From Lachnospiraceae bacterium (GTDB taxonomy: Bacteria > Bacillota > Clostridia > Lachnospirales > Lachnospiraceae), in the NCBI GenBank assembly GCA_021770755.1, contig JAETQI010000032.1, forward strand, positions 1-64,000: 64,000 nucleotides of DNA. Direction: 5' to 3'. Shown here in pieces: positions 15,987-25,136 of the stretch. The notes under the pieces were generated by a model that saw nothing but the letters and a program-made list of their open reading frames with translations, was not told where the DNA came from and made no database searches. The position numbers were made by a program, and so were the translations under genes. Position 1 is the stretch's first letter, and the number at the start of each line of letters is the position of its first letter.

Positions 15987-18353
15987 ATGGGAGTCATGTG
16001 GTTTGAGATACTGAAAAAGGATCTGAGAAAGCAAAAGAGTGTCAACGTCATTCTGCTGCTGTTCATCATGCTGTCCACGATCTTTCTCGCCAGCAGTGTC
16101 AGCAATATCTGTCTGGTGATGAATGGGTTGGAGACATACATGGAGCGTGCGAATGTCAGCGATGTCACCGCGGTGTTTGGCGGCGAAGATGAGAGGGAAG
16201 CATTTGAGCGCTGGCTGGATGGCCGCAGTGAGGTGACGGAGTACGTCGGGGAGCAGCTATGTGAGATCACGGCAGACGACATTAGCGGTTCTTTTGAGGC
16301 AAACGGCGCGAGCCTGTATCTGGGGGCGGTCGGCGGCAGATATGCAAGGCCGCTGGACAGTGACGGAAACGACCTTGTGCTGAGGGCGGGTGAGGTGGCG
16401 GTTTCGCCGGGGCTGATGGAGCGCAACGGGCTTCGTGTCGGGGACGGCCTGCAGTTTCAGGTGTCGGGCAGGACATATCGATACCGGATCGCGGTAGAGA
16501 CCAGGGATATCATGTTCGGAAACGAGATGAGCGGAATGGGGCGTTTTCTGTTCTGCAGGGAGGATTATGAGGAGATGGTATCGGACTGTGCAAACACGAA
16601 GATTGTGGTGTACGGATTTAACACGGCAGATCCGGAAAAGACGCTGGCGGCCGTCAGACAGCAGGGCTTTACCCTGCTGGTCAATATCTATGACCGGAGC
16701 ATTTACTCGATGCTGTATGTGTTCGACATGATCGTCGCGGCGCTGCTGATCGTGATCGGGCTCTGCCTGATCCTGATATCGCTCATGATCCTGCGGTTTT
16801 CCCTGAGCTTTACCATGGAGGAAAATTACCGGGAGATCGGTGTGATGAAAGCGATCGGGATGCGTGACCGCGCCATACGCAGGATCTACCTTGTCAAGTA
16901 TTTTGCGCTGGTAGCGGCAGGAGCCGTGATCGGGTTTCTGCTGAGCATGCCGGTGGGAAAAGGCATGGCGGCGAGTGTCAGCAGGAATATGGTGCTGGGC
17001 GACAGCGCTGGTGCGGTCGGGATCAATATTGTGTGCAGTGCGGCAGTGATCGTGTTCGTGACGGCGATGTGCGTCGCGTTTACAGGAAGATTAAAAAAGA
17101 TCTCGGCGATCGAGGCGATACGCAGCGGCGGCAGCGGCGAGCGCTATCAAAGGCGCAGGGGACTCAGCCTGTATAAGAGAAAACATATGGGGACGGTTTC
17201 CTTTCTCGGATTAAATGATATTCTCTGCAACATGAAGCGGTATCTTGTACTTTTTTTCACATTCTGTATCAGCTTTGTGCTGATCACGGTTCCGCTCAAC
17301 ACGCTGACGACGATGGAGAGCGATGAGATGGCGTCGAAGTTCAGCCTGAATCCTGACGCGGCGGTCTATATGGACAGACTCGAGGCGGAGGGGGAGGCGC
17401 CGTACCACAATACAGCCGATCTGGAGAATGCCCTGCGCCGGATAGAGCGGGAGCTTGCCGGACAGGGATACGAGGCATCACTGAGCGTGGGGGCGCTGTG
17501 CTTTATAAATTACACGGTGAATGATGAGGAAAAGGTGATCAAGCCGCTGACCAATTATCCGATCGGGGAGAACGGCGGTTATTGTGAATACAGTGCAGGG
17601 GAAGCGCCCCGGCTGGAGAATGAGATCGCTTTCTCCAGAAAGATCATGGAGGCGAACCGCCTGGAGATCGGCGACACGGTGACTGCCAGTGTGGGCGGAA
17701 GAGAACGGCGGTTTATCATTACCGGATATTACAGTGACTATATGCAGTTGGGGGAGAGCGCCCGGCTGAATCCTGCGATCGATATGAGCGAGGAGCTCCT
17801 GTCGGGCTACTGGAAAGCGACGGTGATGATGGAGACAGCGCTTTCCCAGCAGGAGCTTGCAGATCGGATGAAACAACAGTTTCCGCAGTACGAGTGGGTG
17901 ACGGCACAGGATGCGATCGATGCCAACATCGGCACGACCAAGGATACCATGAGCGCCATGCAGCTTCCGATGACGGTGATGCTTTGCCTGCTCATCATGC
18001 TGATCTCCCTGCTGATGATGAAGCTGTTCATCGTGCGGGAAAAAGGGCAGCTTGCCATGCTCCAGAGCATCGGGTGGCGGAGGCATGATATCCGCATGTG
18101 GCTGGTGATGCGCATGGTGTGGGTGGTCCTGCTGTCGATGGTCTTTGCGGTGCCGCTGTCCATGCTGTGTGACCGTTTTGTGCTGAGAAATATTTTTGCC
18201 ATTATGGGTGCGGAGCTTCGGATCCAGGTGGAGCCGCTGAGGGCATATCTGTTATATCCTGCGGTGCTGCTTGTGGGAATTGTGGCTGCGACGTACTTTG
18301 CGACGGGGAGTGTGCGGAGGATCAATGCCAGTGATATGAAGATCGCGGAGTGA
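15987..18353 (+). CDS. FtsX/MacB-type ABC transporter permease
   Basis: This 788-aa membrane protein has two FtsX-like halves. Hydrophobic segments lie near residues 17-38, 245-270, 305-325, 345-365, 418-440, 650-675, 705-728 and 757-780, with large extracytoplasmic loops at about 40-240 and 450-640. The conserved FtsX coupling sequence REIGVMKAIGMRDRAIRRIYL (about 283-303) is present. Such permeases move or sense peptides and lipids at the envelope rather than import nutrients. It is followed by its ATPase, a response regulator, a kinase and an M15 peptidase. ATG 15987 or ATG 15996 (MWFEILKKDL) could be the start; both are near purine-rich ribosome sites. Confidence 0.9.
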   Translation: MGVMWFEILKKDLRKQKSVNVILLLFIMLSTIFLASSVSNICLVMNGLETYMERANVSDVTAVFGGEDEREAFERWLDGRSEVTEYVGEQLCEITADDISGSFEANGASLYLGAVGGRYARPLDSDGNDLVLRAGEVAVSPGLMERNGLRVGDGLQFQVSGRTYRYRIAVETRDIMFGNEMSGMGRFLFCREDYEEMVSDCANTKIVVYGFNTADPEKTLAAVRQQGFTLLVNIYDRSIYSMLYVFDMIVAALLIVIGLCLILISLMILRFSLSFTMEENYREIGVMKAIGMRDRAIRRIYLVKYFALVAAGAVIGFLLSMPVGKGMAASVSRNMVLGDSAGAVGINIVCSAAVIVFVTAMCVAFTGRLKKISAIEAIRSGGSGERYQRRRGLSLYKRKHMGTVSFLGLNDILCNMKRYLVLFFTFCISFVLITVPLNTLTTMESDEMASKFSLNPDAAVYMDRLEAEGEAPYHNTADLENALRRIERELAGQGYEASLSVGALCFINYTVNDEEKVIKPLTNYPIGENGGYCEYSAGEAPRLENEIAFSRKIMEANRLEIGDTVTASVGGRERRFIITGYYSDYMQLGESARLNPAIDMSEELLSGYWKATVMMETALSQQELADRMKQQFPQYEWVTAQDAIDANIGTTKDTMSAMQLPMTVMLCLLIMLISLLMMKLFIVREKGQLAMLQSIGWRRHDIRMWLVMRMVWVVLLSMVFAVPLSMLCDRFVLRNIFAIMGAELRIQVEPLRAYLLYPAVLLVGIVAATYFATGSVRRINASDMKIAE

Positions 18354-18393
18354 AAACAGAGGGTTTTGGTGGATAATAAGGAGAATTGTGGAT

Positions 18394-19155
18394 ATGAATG
18401 CATTGAAAGTAACGGATCTGTGTAAAACGTATATTGTGAACAGGAGGCAGAACAATGTCCTCAGAAATGTAAATCTGGAGATCGAGGAGGGGGAGATGGT
18501 CGGTATCATGGGACCGTCCGGCTCGGGAAAAACGACGCTGCTCTACACGGTCAGCGGTATGGACACGGCGACGGCGGGGACGGTTCGATTCTTCGGGGAG
18601 GAGATGACCGGGCTGTCCGCGAATCAGGTGAGCGATCTGCGCCTCCGGCGGATGGGATTTGTGTTCCAGCAGATGTATATGCTGAAAAATCTCTCTATCT
18701 ATGATAATATTGTATTACCGGCATACCAGTCGGCGTCGGGAAAGGAGCAGCGCAGGGAGATCAACGAGCGCGCGAAAGTGCTGATGACAAAGCTCGGGAT
18801 CAGCGAGGTGGCGGACAACGATATCAGCGAGGTCTCCGGCGGACAGCTCCAGAGAGCCTGCATCGCGCGCAGCATGATCAACAACCCGAAGATCATCTTT
18901 GCCGACGAGCCGACAGGCGCCCTGAACAAGCAGAATTCCAGGGAAGTCATGAAGGAGCTGAACAGGCTCAACGAAGAAGGGACGACGATCATGATGGTGA
19001 CGCATGATGTGAAGGTGGCGTCGCGGTGTGAGCGTGTCTTCTATATAGAAGATGGCAATATCCGCGATGAGATGGATCTGGGAAAATATGCGGAAGATGG
19101 CGAGCGGGCGCGTGAGCGGGAGCTGAACAACTGGCTGATGCGGCTTGGGTGGTGA
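18394..19155 (+). CDS. ABC transporter ATPase (MacB/LolD type)
   Basis: This 253-aa ATPase drives the upstream FtsX-type permease. Walker A (MGPSGSGKTTLLY), Q-loop (VFQQMYML), signature (EVSGGQLQRACIARS), Walker B (IIFADEPTGALN) and the switch histidine (MMVTHD) are all intact. Length and the PTGALN sequence are typical of the MacB/LolD/BceA group. I place the start at ATG 18394, 10 nt after AAGGAG at 18378-18383; the in-frame GTG at 18388 is too close. The gene is 40 bp after the permease and ends at a large two-hairpin element. Confidence 0.93.
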   Translation: MNALKVTDLCKTYIVNRRQNNVLRNVNLEIEEGEMVGIMGPSGSGKTTLLYTVSGMDTATAGTVRFFGEEMTGLSANQVSDLRLRRMGFVFQQMYMLKNLSIYDNIVLPAYQSASGKEQRREINERAKVLMTKLGISEVADNDISEVSGGQLQRACIARSMINNPKIIFADEPTGALNKQNSREVMKELNRLNEEGTTIMMVTHDVKVASRCERVFYIEDGNIRDEMDLGKYAEDGERARERELNNWLMRLGW

Positions 19156-19156
19156 A

Positions 19157-19232
19157 AACGAAACTTAGATCCTTAGAAGTACTAAGGATCTAAGTTTCGT
19201 TTGGAAGAATGCCGAAGGGAAGGCATTCTTCC
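19157..19232 (+). repeat. Two-hairpin intergenic element, family 2 copy 2
   Basis: Hairpin 1 is a perfect 20-bp stem (19157-19176 with 19182-19201) with a 5-nt loop. Hairpin 2 is a perfect 11-bp stem (19203-19213 with 19222-19232) with loop GAAGGGAA. The layout and much sequence (AGAAGTACTAAG, AAGTTTC, GGAAGAA, TTCTTCC) match the element at 9234-9328. No T run follows, so it is not a normal terminator. It sits between the ABC ATPase and the response regulator of one apparent operon. Confidence 0.7.
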
Positions 19233-19262
19233 GTTTGGTGAGATCGTTTTGGGAGGTGGGGA

Positions 19263-19946
19263 ATGATGACTGACATTTTGTTGGTGGAGGACGAGGCTGA
19301 GCTGGCGGGACTTTTGCGGATCTATATGGAAAAGGCGGGGTATACTGTGCAGTGGGCGGTCTCGGGGGAGGAGGCGCTTGACTTCCTGCATAAGGATACG
19401 GCAAAAATGCTGCTTCTGGATATCACATTGCCCAGTATGGACGGGTTTGCGGTGTGCAGGGAAGTGCGCAGGAACGGCAGCGTGCCGGTTCTGATCATCA
19501 GCGCCCGCGTCGGAAAGGAGGATCAGCTCAACGGATTCCGGCTGGGTGCGGACGATTACATGGAGAAGCCGGTCGATCCCGATCTGCTGGTCGCAAAGAT
19601 CGGTTCTCTCTTTGCGCGCGCATACAGGGCATCAGTGGAGAAAGACGTGTTGTATTCCGGCAGTCTTATGATTGATAGATCTGCACGCCGGGTTTACAGG
19701 GACAAGGTACCTGTAGAGCTTAATGTAAAAGAATACGAACTGCTTCTGCTACTGGCTGAAAATCCGGGAAAGACGCTGGACAAAGACTATCTGTTTGATC
19801 AGATATGGGGTGCGGACAGTTTCAGCGAGAACCAGACACTGACGGTCCACATCAAGATGCTGCGCAACAAGATCGAGGAGGATCCCAGAAAACCGGTGCG
19901 CATCAGGACGGTGTGGGGAGTAGGGTACTGTTATGAGGAACTTTAA
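19263..19946 (+). CDS. OmpR-family response regulator
   Basis: This is a 227-aa regulator. The receiver domain (about 1-120) has the acidic pair ED (10-11), phospho-acceptor Asp53 (LLLDITLPSMDG) and Lys102 (EKPVDPD). The C-terminal winged-helix domain (about 130-225) contains the usual VELNVKEYELLLLLAENPGK and RIRTVWGVGYCYE. It overlaps the next gene, a histidine kinase, by 14 bp, so the two are a cognate pair. Adjacent ABC genes suggest it answers an envelope signal or antimicrobial peptide. ATG 19263 and 19266 are both possible after GGGAGG. Confidence 0.95.
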   Translation: MMTDILLVEDEAELAGLLRIYMEKAGYTVQWAVSGEEALDFLHKDTAKMLLLDITLPSMDGFAVCREVRRNGSVPVLIISARVGKEDQLNGFRLGADDYMEKPVDPDLLVAKIGSLFARAYRASVEKDVLYSGSLMIDRSARRVYRDKVPVELNVKEYELLLLLAENPGKTLDKDYLFDQIWGADSFSENQTLTVHIKMLRNKIEEDPRKPVRIRTVWGVGYCYEEL

Positions 19947-21318
19947 CAAACTGGTGATACTGTCTCTCGTGATCTACGCAGTCCTGGCTGTCTTCGCGGC
20001 GGTCGTGATACAGACGCGGCAGGATAGGAGGGGACAATCTTACAAAGTGGAGATCAACCGGATCATGGGGGAGATCGAAGCGGGCATGGCAGGAACTGAA
20101 AAAGTGACAGATGTGTCAGAAATGCTGGATAGGCTTGACCTGCGCGCATATCCGTCTGTCGAGGCAGTTGTGTATCTTCCTGTTTCCGGGACAGACAGGG
20201 AGGCGGCAATGAATTTTTACAGCGGTGCGAACGGGCTGCAGAGCGCCGTCTATCCGCTGTATCAATACGAAGATCGCGGTATAGCGGCTGACACATCGCG
20301 TGCGGGGGGCAGGGAGTCGGGATCCGGCGGAGAAGTGATCGCAGGCTATCTCAGATTTGACTATCGCGGAGCCGATTCGGGCAGGCAGTATCTGCTGCTG
20401 ACACAGGGCGCACTGCTCGTGATGGAGCTGTTTTTGCTGGGAGTACTGTTTTATCTCGGACGCCATCTGATCCAGCCCTTTCACAGAATGCAGGATCTGA
20501 CTTATGAGTTGTCCAAAGGAAACCTGCAGGGCGATGTCAAGGCGGACAGGAGCCAGTATTTTGGAAAATTCCTGTGGGGACTGAGCGAACTAAAAGACGC
20601 CCTGCGCACAAGCCGCAGGCGGGAGATGGATCTCCAGCGGGAGAAAAAACTGCTCCTGCTCTCCCTGTCACACGACATCAAGACGCCGCTGAGCATGATC
20701 AGGCTCTACGCGAAGGCGCTGGAGGACGGCATCTATCAGACCGGGGACGAACAGCAAAACGCGTACCGCCAGATCGGGGAGAAGGCGGGGCAGATCGAGG
20801 AATTTGTCGGTGAGATCGTGAAGGCGTCCAGGGAGGATATCGTCCAGATCGAGGTCGTGAAGGGTGAGTTTTATCTGAAAGAGCTGATGCAGTGGGTGGA
20901 AGCTGTCTACGGGGAAAAATGTGCGCTGCGCAAGTGCGCACTGACGATCGGAACGTATCAGAACCGCATTTTTCAGGGGGATCTCAATCGTCTGATGGAG
21001 GTCTTTGAGAATTTGTTTGAAAATGCATTCAAGTACGGGGACGGGCGCAGGATACAGATCACATTCTATGAGGAAGATTACTGCCAGTTGGTGCGCGTGT
21101 TCAACACGGGAGAACCCGTCGCGGAAAAAGAGTTTGTGCACCTGTTTGACAGCTTCTTCCGCGGCGGGAACACGAGGGGGCAGCAGGGAAACGGTCTGGG
21201 GCTCTACATCTGCCGCGAGATCATGCACAGGATGGACGGAGAGATCTTTGCGGAGTGTGAGGCGGAGGGGATGGCGTTTGTCGTCGTGCTGCCGCTGCAG
21301 GGCGTGGGGATCTGTTGA
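19933..21318 (+). CDS. Sensor histidine kinase
   Basis: This is a 461-aa membrane kinase partnered with the upstream regulator. It has a TM helix at ~8-27, an extracytoplasmic sensor region (~30-150) with a Gly/Ser/Arg-rich stretch, a second TM at ~153-176, then a HAMP-like segment. The HisKA domain carries phospho-acceptor His247 in LSLSHDIKTPLSM. The HATPase domain shows the N box ENLFENAFKYGDG and glycine loop GNGLGLYICREI. The sizeable outer domain distinguishes it from the short BceS-type kinases that sense through the transporter. It starts inside the regulator gene and its stop TGA overlaps the start of the M15 peptidase gene. Confidence 0.93.
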   Translation: MRNFNKLVILSLVIYAVLAVFAAVVIQTRQDRRGQSYKVEINRIMGEIEAGMAGTEKVTDVSEMLDRLDLRAYPSVEAVVYLPVSGTDREAAMNFYSGANGLQSAVYPLYQYEDRGIAADTSRAGGRESGSGGEVIAGYLRFDYRGADSGRQYLLLTQGALLVMELFLLGVLFYLGRHLIQPFHRMQDLTYELSKGNLQGDVKADRSQYFGKFLWGLSELKDALRTSRRREMDLQREKKLLLLSLSHDIKTPLSMIRLYAKALEDGIYQTGDEQQNAYRQIGEKAGQIEEFVGEIVKASREDIVQIEVVKGEFYLKELMQWVEAVYGEKCALRKCALTIGTYQNRIFQGDLNRLMEVFENLFENAFKYGDGRRIQITFYEEDYCQLVRVFNTGEPVAEKEFVHLFDSFFRGGNTRGQQGNGLGLYICREIMHRMDGEIFAECEAEGMAFVVVLPLQGVGIC

Positions 21319-22226
21319 TGAAAGAATGGAGAATGATGATGAAGAGAAAAATGAAATTGATACTGCTGCTTATGATGATGACAGGTATCTGGACAGGGTG
21401 TCGGGGGCGGGAGGATGCGCGGCTCACTGACCGCGCAGAGGATACCGTAAAGACGCAGGACAGCGGCGGTGATATCGGGAGTGGGGTGGAGGATCCTGAG
21501 GATCCTGAGATAACAGGGACAGGAACAGAAGCGGACAGTGCAGAAAGCATTGGAGTGGAAGCAGGGTCAACAGAGAAAACGGACACTGACGACACTGACC
21601 CTGAAACCGAAACCGGTTTTGTCCCGGATGCGGCAGATAGTTTTTATGATACGGCATTGACGGAGGAGCTCAAAGCGCGTATCACCGGGTGTTCCTATCC
21701 GGATACGGAGGAGCCGCTGCAGATCTCCTATGAGGATCTGTCATACGTCCATGTCCTCCACTATGATTTTGAGGGGCAGATACAGGAGGGCGAGCTGATC
21801 TGCAACCAGGCGGTCGCGCAGGACCTGGTGGAGATTTTCTATGAGCTGTACCTGAGCCGGTACCCGATCGAGCAGATCCGCCTCATAGACGAATACGGCG
21901 CGGACGATGAGGCGTCGATGGCGGACAACAACACCTCCTGCTTCAACTACAGGCCAGTCCCGGGGAGCTCGAAGCTCTCCAACCATTCCTACGGGTGTGC
22001 CATAGACATCAACCCCCTCTATAATCCGTATGTGCGTACAAGGGACGGCAGGGAGCTGATCTCGCCGGATAACGCCGTGCCATATGCGGACCGCAGTGCG
22101 GATTTTCCGCATAAGATCGACAAAAATGATCTGTGCTACAGACTTTTCATCGAACACGGGTTTACATGGGGCGGGGCATGGAACAGCAGCAAGGACTATC
22201 AGCACTTTGAGAAAAACGTGCAATAA
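21318..22226 (+). CDS. M15 family D,D- or L,D-carboxypeptidase-like lipoprotein
   Basis: This is a 302-aa exported lipoprotein with a VanY/M15C-like peptidase domain. The N-terminus (KRKMKLILLLMMMTGIWTGC) is a lipoprotein signal. An acidic Thr/Asp/Glu-rich linker (~30-110) follows. The catalytic domain (~160-302) shows the zinc-site pattern SNHSYGCAIDINP (His then Asp) and a later DYQHFE histidine. It should trim peptidoglycan stem peptides. The ATG at 21318 shares a base with the kinase stop codon (TGATG); ATGs at 21333-21339 nearer a GGAG are also possible. Co-transcription with an ABC/two-component set points to cell-wall stress response. Confidence 0.85.
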   Translation: MKEWRMMMKRKMKLILLLMMMTGIWTGCRGREDARLTDRAEDTVKTQDSGGDIGSGVEDPEDPEITGTGTEADSAESIGVEAGSTEKTDTDDTDPETETGFVPDAADSFYDTALTEELKARITGCSYPDTEEPLQISYEDLSYVHVLHYDFEGQIQEGELICNQAVAQDLVEIFYELYLSRYPIEQIRLIDEYGADDEASMADNNTSCFNYRPVPGSSKLSNHSYGCAIDINPLYNPYVRTRDGRELISPDNAVPYADRSADFPHKIDKNDLCYRLFIEHGFTWGGAWNSSKDYQHFEKNVQ

Positions 22227-22241
22227 TTTCCATTTACTTGA

Positions 22242-22270
22242 TTGAGTTTAGAGCGGTTTTGGAGTATAAT
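22242..22270 (+). promoter_or_regulatory. Promoter of the EAL-domain gene
   Basis: TTGAGT (22242-22247) and TATAAT (22265-22270) are separated by 17 bp. Downstream in the 5' leader are the 14-bp palindrome ACTCTGTACAGAGT (22295-22308) and ATGTTGAGCACGCTC (22318-22332), which nearly repeats in the glgC leader. Confidence 0.7.
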
Positions 22271-22400
22271 ATAAAAGTATCGCTATAAATATCGACTCTG
22301 TACAGAGTTCTTGCTGTATGTTGAGCACGCTCCGTATTTTGCAGTTTCCTGGGAATGATGACGTGTGTCCGGGTGTGCTCTGACTAAGAGGATAAGGGCT

Positions 22401-24065
22401 ATGGAACTTGATAGCATGATGAATGGGTATGACTCAAAGCTGTTTGATGTGCTGGCGCAGGCATCAAACAGGACGTATTTTTATGCCAGCAACATGAAGG
22501 AGAACACGGCAAGGTGGTCCAAGGGAGCGGTGGAGTATTTCGGTCTCAAGAGCGAGATCCTCTGCCCGGCTGACATCGAGTGGCTGAATCTGATCCACCC
22601 GGATGACAAGGCGGCATACCTCAAAAATTTCGAGGATATGGCAAACCATGTCACCGCATATCACGATGTGGAGTACCGGATCCGCAATGCCGAGGGCGAT
22701 TATGTGTGGGTAAACTGCAAGGGATATATGACCTACGACGATGAGGGCGTCATGGATTTTTTTGCCGGGTTTGTCACGAATCTGGGCGTGCGCAATAAGA
22801 TCGATCCCGTCACAGGTCTGTGGACGCTCCAGGAGTTCCGCAAGGACACGGAGAATCTGTTATACAATAATAAGGGCGGCGTTGCGGTCATGATCGGACT
22901 GAGCAACTTTAAGCGTGTCAACGACGAGTATGGCTATTCATATGGGGACAAGACGCTGTATGCGGCTGCGCACAGGATGCTGGCGGTCAGGAGAAAGGGA
23001 ACGCGGATCTACCGCATGGACAGCTCTGATTTTGCCCTGCTGATCGAGGGCGGGACCAGCGAGGATGTGTTGAGGGAGGTCGAGAAGATCCAGCAGGCGT
23101 TCTCGTCGCTGGATATCGGGCGCAACCAGGTTCATCTTGACTTTCGCGCGGGGGCGGTGCTGTTTCCGCAGGATGGAAAGTACATCGACCAGATCATGAG
23201 CAATATGCTAGTCGCCATGGAGAATGCCAAGAACGCGGGCAGGGCGGGCGTGACCTTCTACACGGAGGAAATGCATCTGAAAAAGACGAGAATGCTGCGT
23301 TTAAGGGATGCGATCCGGGAGAGCGTCAACGATGATTTCAAAGGGTTTTCGATCGTGATGCAGCCGATCATAGATTCCAGGACCGGGAGGGGGACAAGCT
23401 GCGAGACGCTTCTGCGCTGGAGCGACGAGCGTTTTCCGGGGATCGGACCGATGGAGTTTGTACCGATCCTGGAGGATACCGCGCTGATCATCCCGGTGGG
23501 AAAATGGATCGTGGAGCAGGTCTTAAAGGATCTCAGGGAATGGGATGACAGGGGGGACAATCCGATCGAGAAGGTGCATGTGAATGTCTCCTACATTCAG
23601 CTCCATGATGATGACCTTGTCGATTACACGGTGAAGATGTTAAGGCAGTACGGGATCGCGCCGGAGCGTCTCGTGCTGGAGCTTACCGAGAGCTGCCGGA
23701 TCGGGCGGATCGACGAGCTGACAGAGCGGCTGCAGCGATTTAAGGATCAGGGGATCTGCATCGCGCTGGATGATTTTGGCACTGGGTATGCGTCGCTTGC
23801 GGTGCTCAAGGACATACCGACAGATATCGTAAAGCTTGACCATACGATGATCAAATCCGTGGTCGGCACCGACAAGGAGCGGAAGCTGATCGAGTTTATC
23901 ATCTCCTTCTGTAATAACGTTGGCATCATTGTCTGTGCGGAGGGCGTTGAGAATACGACGATCATGGGGATCGTGAACCAGGCTGGCGCAGGGCTGCTTC
24001 AGGGGTACTATTTTGACAAGCCCCTGCATGTGGAAGAATTTTATGAAAAATATGTGAGAGGATGA
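22401..24065 (+). CDS. PAS-GGDEF(degenerate)-EAL cyclic-di-GMP phosphodiesterase-like protein
   Basis: This 554-aa cytoplasmic signalling protein has three domains. A PAS domain (~20-130) senses an unknown input. The GGDEF domain (~135-280) has DSSDF where GGDEF should be, so it cannot be a normal cyclase and may bind GTP as a regulator. The EAL domain (~300-550) keeps catalytic residues: ETLLRW (EAL as ETL), NVSYIQL, ELTES, the LDDFGTGYASL loop, KLD, AEGVEN and LLQGYYF. It most likely hydrolyses c-di-GMP. ATG 22401 follows a GAGGATAAGGG site; the upstream GTG lacks one. It has its own promoter. Confidence 0.9.
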   Translation: MELDSMMNGYDSKLFDVLAQASNRTYFYASNMKENTARWSKGAVEYFGLKSEILCPADIEWLNLIHPDDKAAYLKNFEDMANHVTAYHDVEYRIRNAEGDYVWVNCKGYMTYDDEGVMDFFAGFVTNLGVRNKIDPVTGLWTLQEFRKDTENLLYNNKGGVAVMIGLSNFKRVNDEYGYSYGDKTLYAAAHRMLAVRRKGTRIYRMDSSDFALLIEGGTSEDVLREVEKIQQAFSSLDIGRNQVHLDFRAGAVLFPQDGKYIDQIMSNMLVAMENAKNAGRAGVTFYTEEMHLKKTRMLRLRDAIRESVNDDFKGFSIVMQPIIDSRTGRGTSCETLLRWSDERFPGIGPMEFVPILEDTALIIPVGKWIVEQVLKDLREWDDRGDNPIEKVHVNVSYIQLHDDDLVDYTVKMLRQYGIAPERLVLELTESCRIGRIDELTERLQRFKDQGICIALDDFGTGYASLAVLKDIPTDIVKLDHTMIKSVVGTDKERKLIEFIISFCNNVGIIVCAEGVENTTIMGIVNQAGAGLLQGYYFDKPLHVEEFYEKYVRG

Positions 24066-24103
24066 TCTCTAAACCTTTTTTGCAGACAGATTTGGAGGAG
24101 AAT

Positions 24104-25114
24104 ATGAAAAAAATTGCAAAGCTGTTGTCACTTCTGGCGATCGGTATGATGCTGATGGCAGGCTGCGGTGCGGCGGCGGACGAACAGGCGTCCGCAAAAC
24201 CTGTTGCGGTCAACGTCATTGCGTTAAAAGGCCCGACCGCCATGGGCATGGTGGATTTTATGGACAAGGCGGAGACCGGAGCGGTCACGGACAACGAATA
24301 TCATTTTGAGATCGCTGCGGCAGCGGACGAGGTGACGCCAAAGCTGGTGCAGGGACAGGTGGATATCGCTGCGGTGCCGGCAAACCTTGCCTCGGTACTG
24401 TACAACAATACAGACGGCAAAGTGGAGGTGCTTGCGGTCAACACATTGGGCGTGATCTACATCGTGGAGAGCGGCGATACCGTGTCGGACATCAGCGACC
24501 TGAAAGGAAAGACAGTCTATGCCAGCGGAAAGGGCGCGACGCCCGAGTATGCGCTAAATTTTATCCTTGCGCAGAACGGCATCGATCCGGAGAAGGATCT
24601 GACGATCGAGTGGAAGAGCGAGCATGCGGAGTGCCTGTCGGCACTGATGGTGCAGGAGAATGCGATCGCGATGCTGCCGCAGCCTTTCGTGACGACGGCG
24701 CAGACCAAGAGCGAAAAGATCCGGGTTGCGCTGGATCTGACAGAGGAGTGGGATAAGCTGGGCGTCGATTCCTCATTACTGACAGGTGTGCTCGTGGCAC
24801 GAAAAGAGTTTGTGGAGTCGAATCCGGCGGCGGTAGAGGCGTTTATGGAGCACTACGAGGCGTCGGTGACATTTGTCAATGAGAATGTGGAGGATGCTGC
24901 GGCATTGATCGAGAAGTATGATATCGTTCCGGCGGCGGTTGCCGTCAGGGCGGTGCCGGACTGCAATATCGTGTTCATCACAGGCGACGAGATGAAACAG
25001 AAGCTGTCGGGATATCTTGCGGTGCTGCTGGAGCAGAATCCCAAAGCGGTAGGCGGAAAGCTTCCGGGCGATGATTTTTATGGGCAGACCCGCGCAGAGG
25101 ACATAAGCCGTTAG
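24104..25114 (+). CDS. ABC importer substrate-binding lipoprotein (SsuA/NMT1-like)
   Basis: This is a 336-aa binding lipoprotein. The signal MKKIAKLLSLLAIGMMLMAGC has its lipobox cysteine at 21. The mature part resembles the SsuA/TauA/NMT1-like group: ALKGPTAMGMVDFM, DIAAVPANLASVLYNN, DLKGKTVYASGKGATPEYALNF and a late MLPQPFVTTAQT. It serves the permease and ATPase downstream. Candidates in this family are sulfonates, nitrate-like ions, pyrimidine precursors or other small molecules; the sequence does not decide. ATG 24104 follows GGAGGAG. It starts 38 bp after the EAL gene and might be co-transcribed with it. Confidence 0.88.
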   Translation: MKKIAKLLSLLAIGMMLMAGCGAAADEQASAKPVAVNVIALKGPTAMGMVDFMDKAETGAVTDNEYHFEIAAAADEVTPKLVQGQVDIAAVPANLASVLYNNTDGKVEVLAVNTLGVIYIVESGDTVSDISDLKGKTVYASGKGATPEYALNFILAQNGIDPEKDLTIEWKSEHAECLSALMVQENAIAMLPQPFVTTAQTKSEKIRVALDLTEEWDKLGVDSSLLTGVLVARKEFVESNPAAVEAFMEHYEASVTFVNENVEDAAALIEKYDIVPAAVAVRAVPDCNIVFITGDEMKQKLSGYLAVLLEQNPKAVGGKLPGDDFYGQTRAEDISR

Positions 25115-25136
25115 TGCGGCGCACGAACAGTGGAGT

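Noticed and set aside
22271-22400. Cyclic-di-GMP riboswitch upstream of the EAL gene
   Set aside because: Conserved GEMM-I elements are absent; only a palindrome and the GAGC/GCTC motif are visible.
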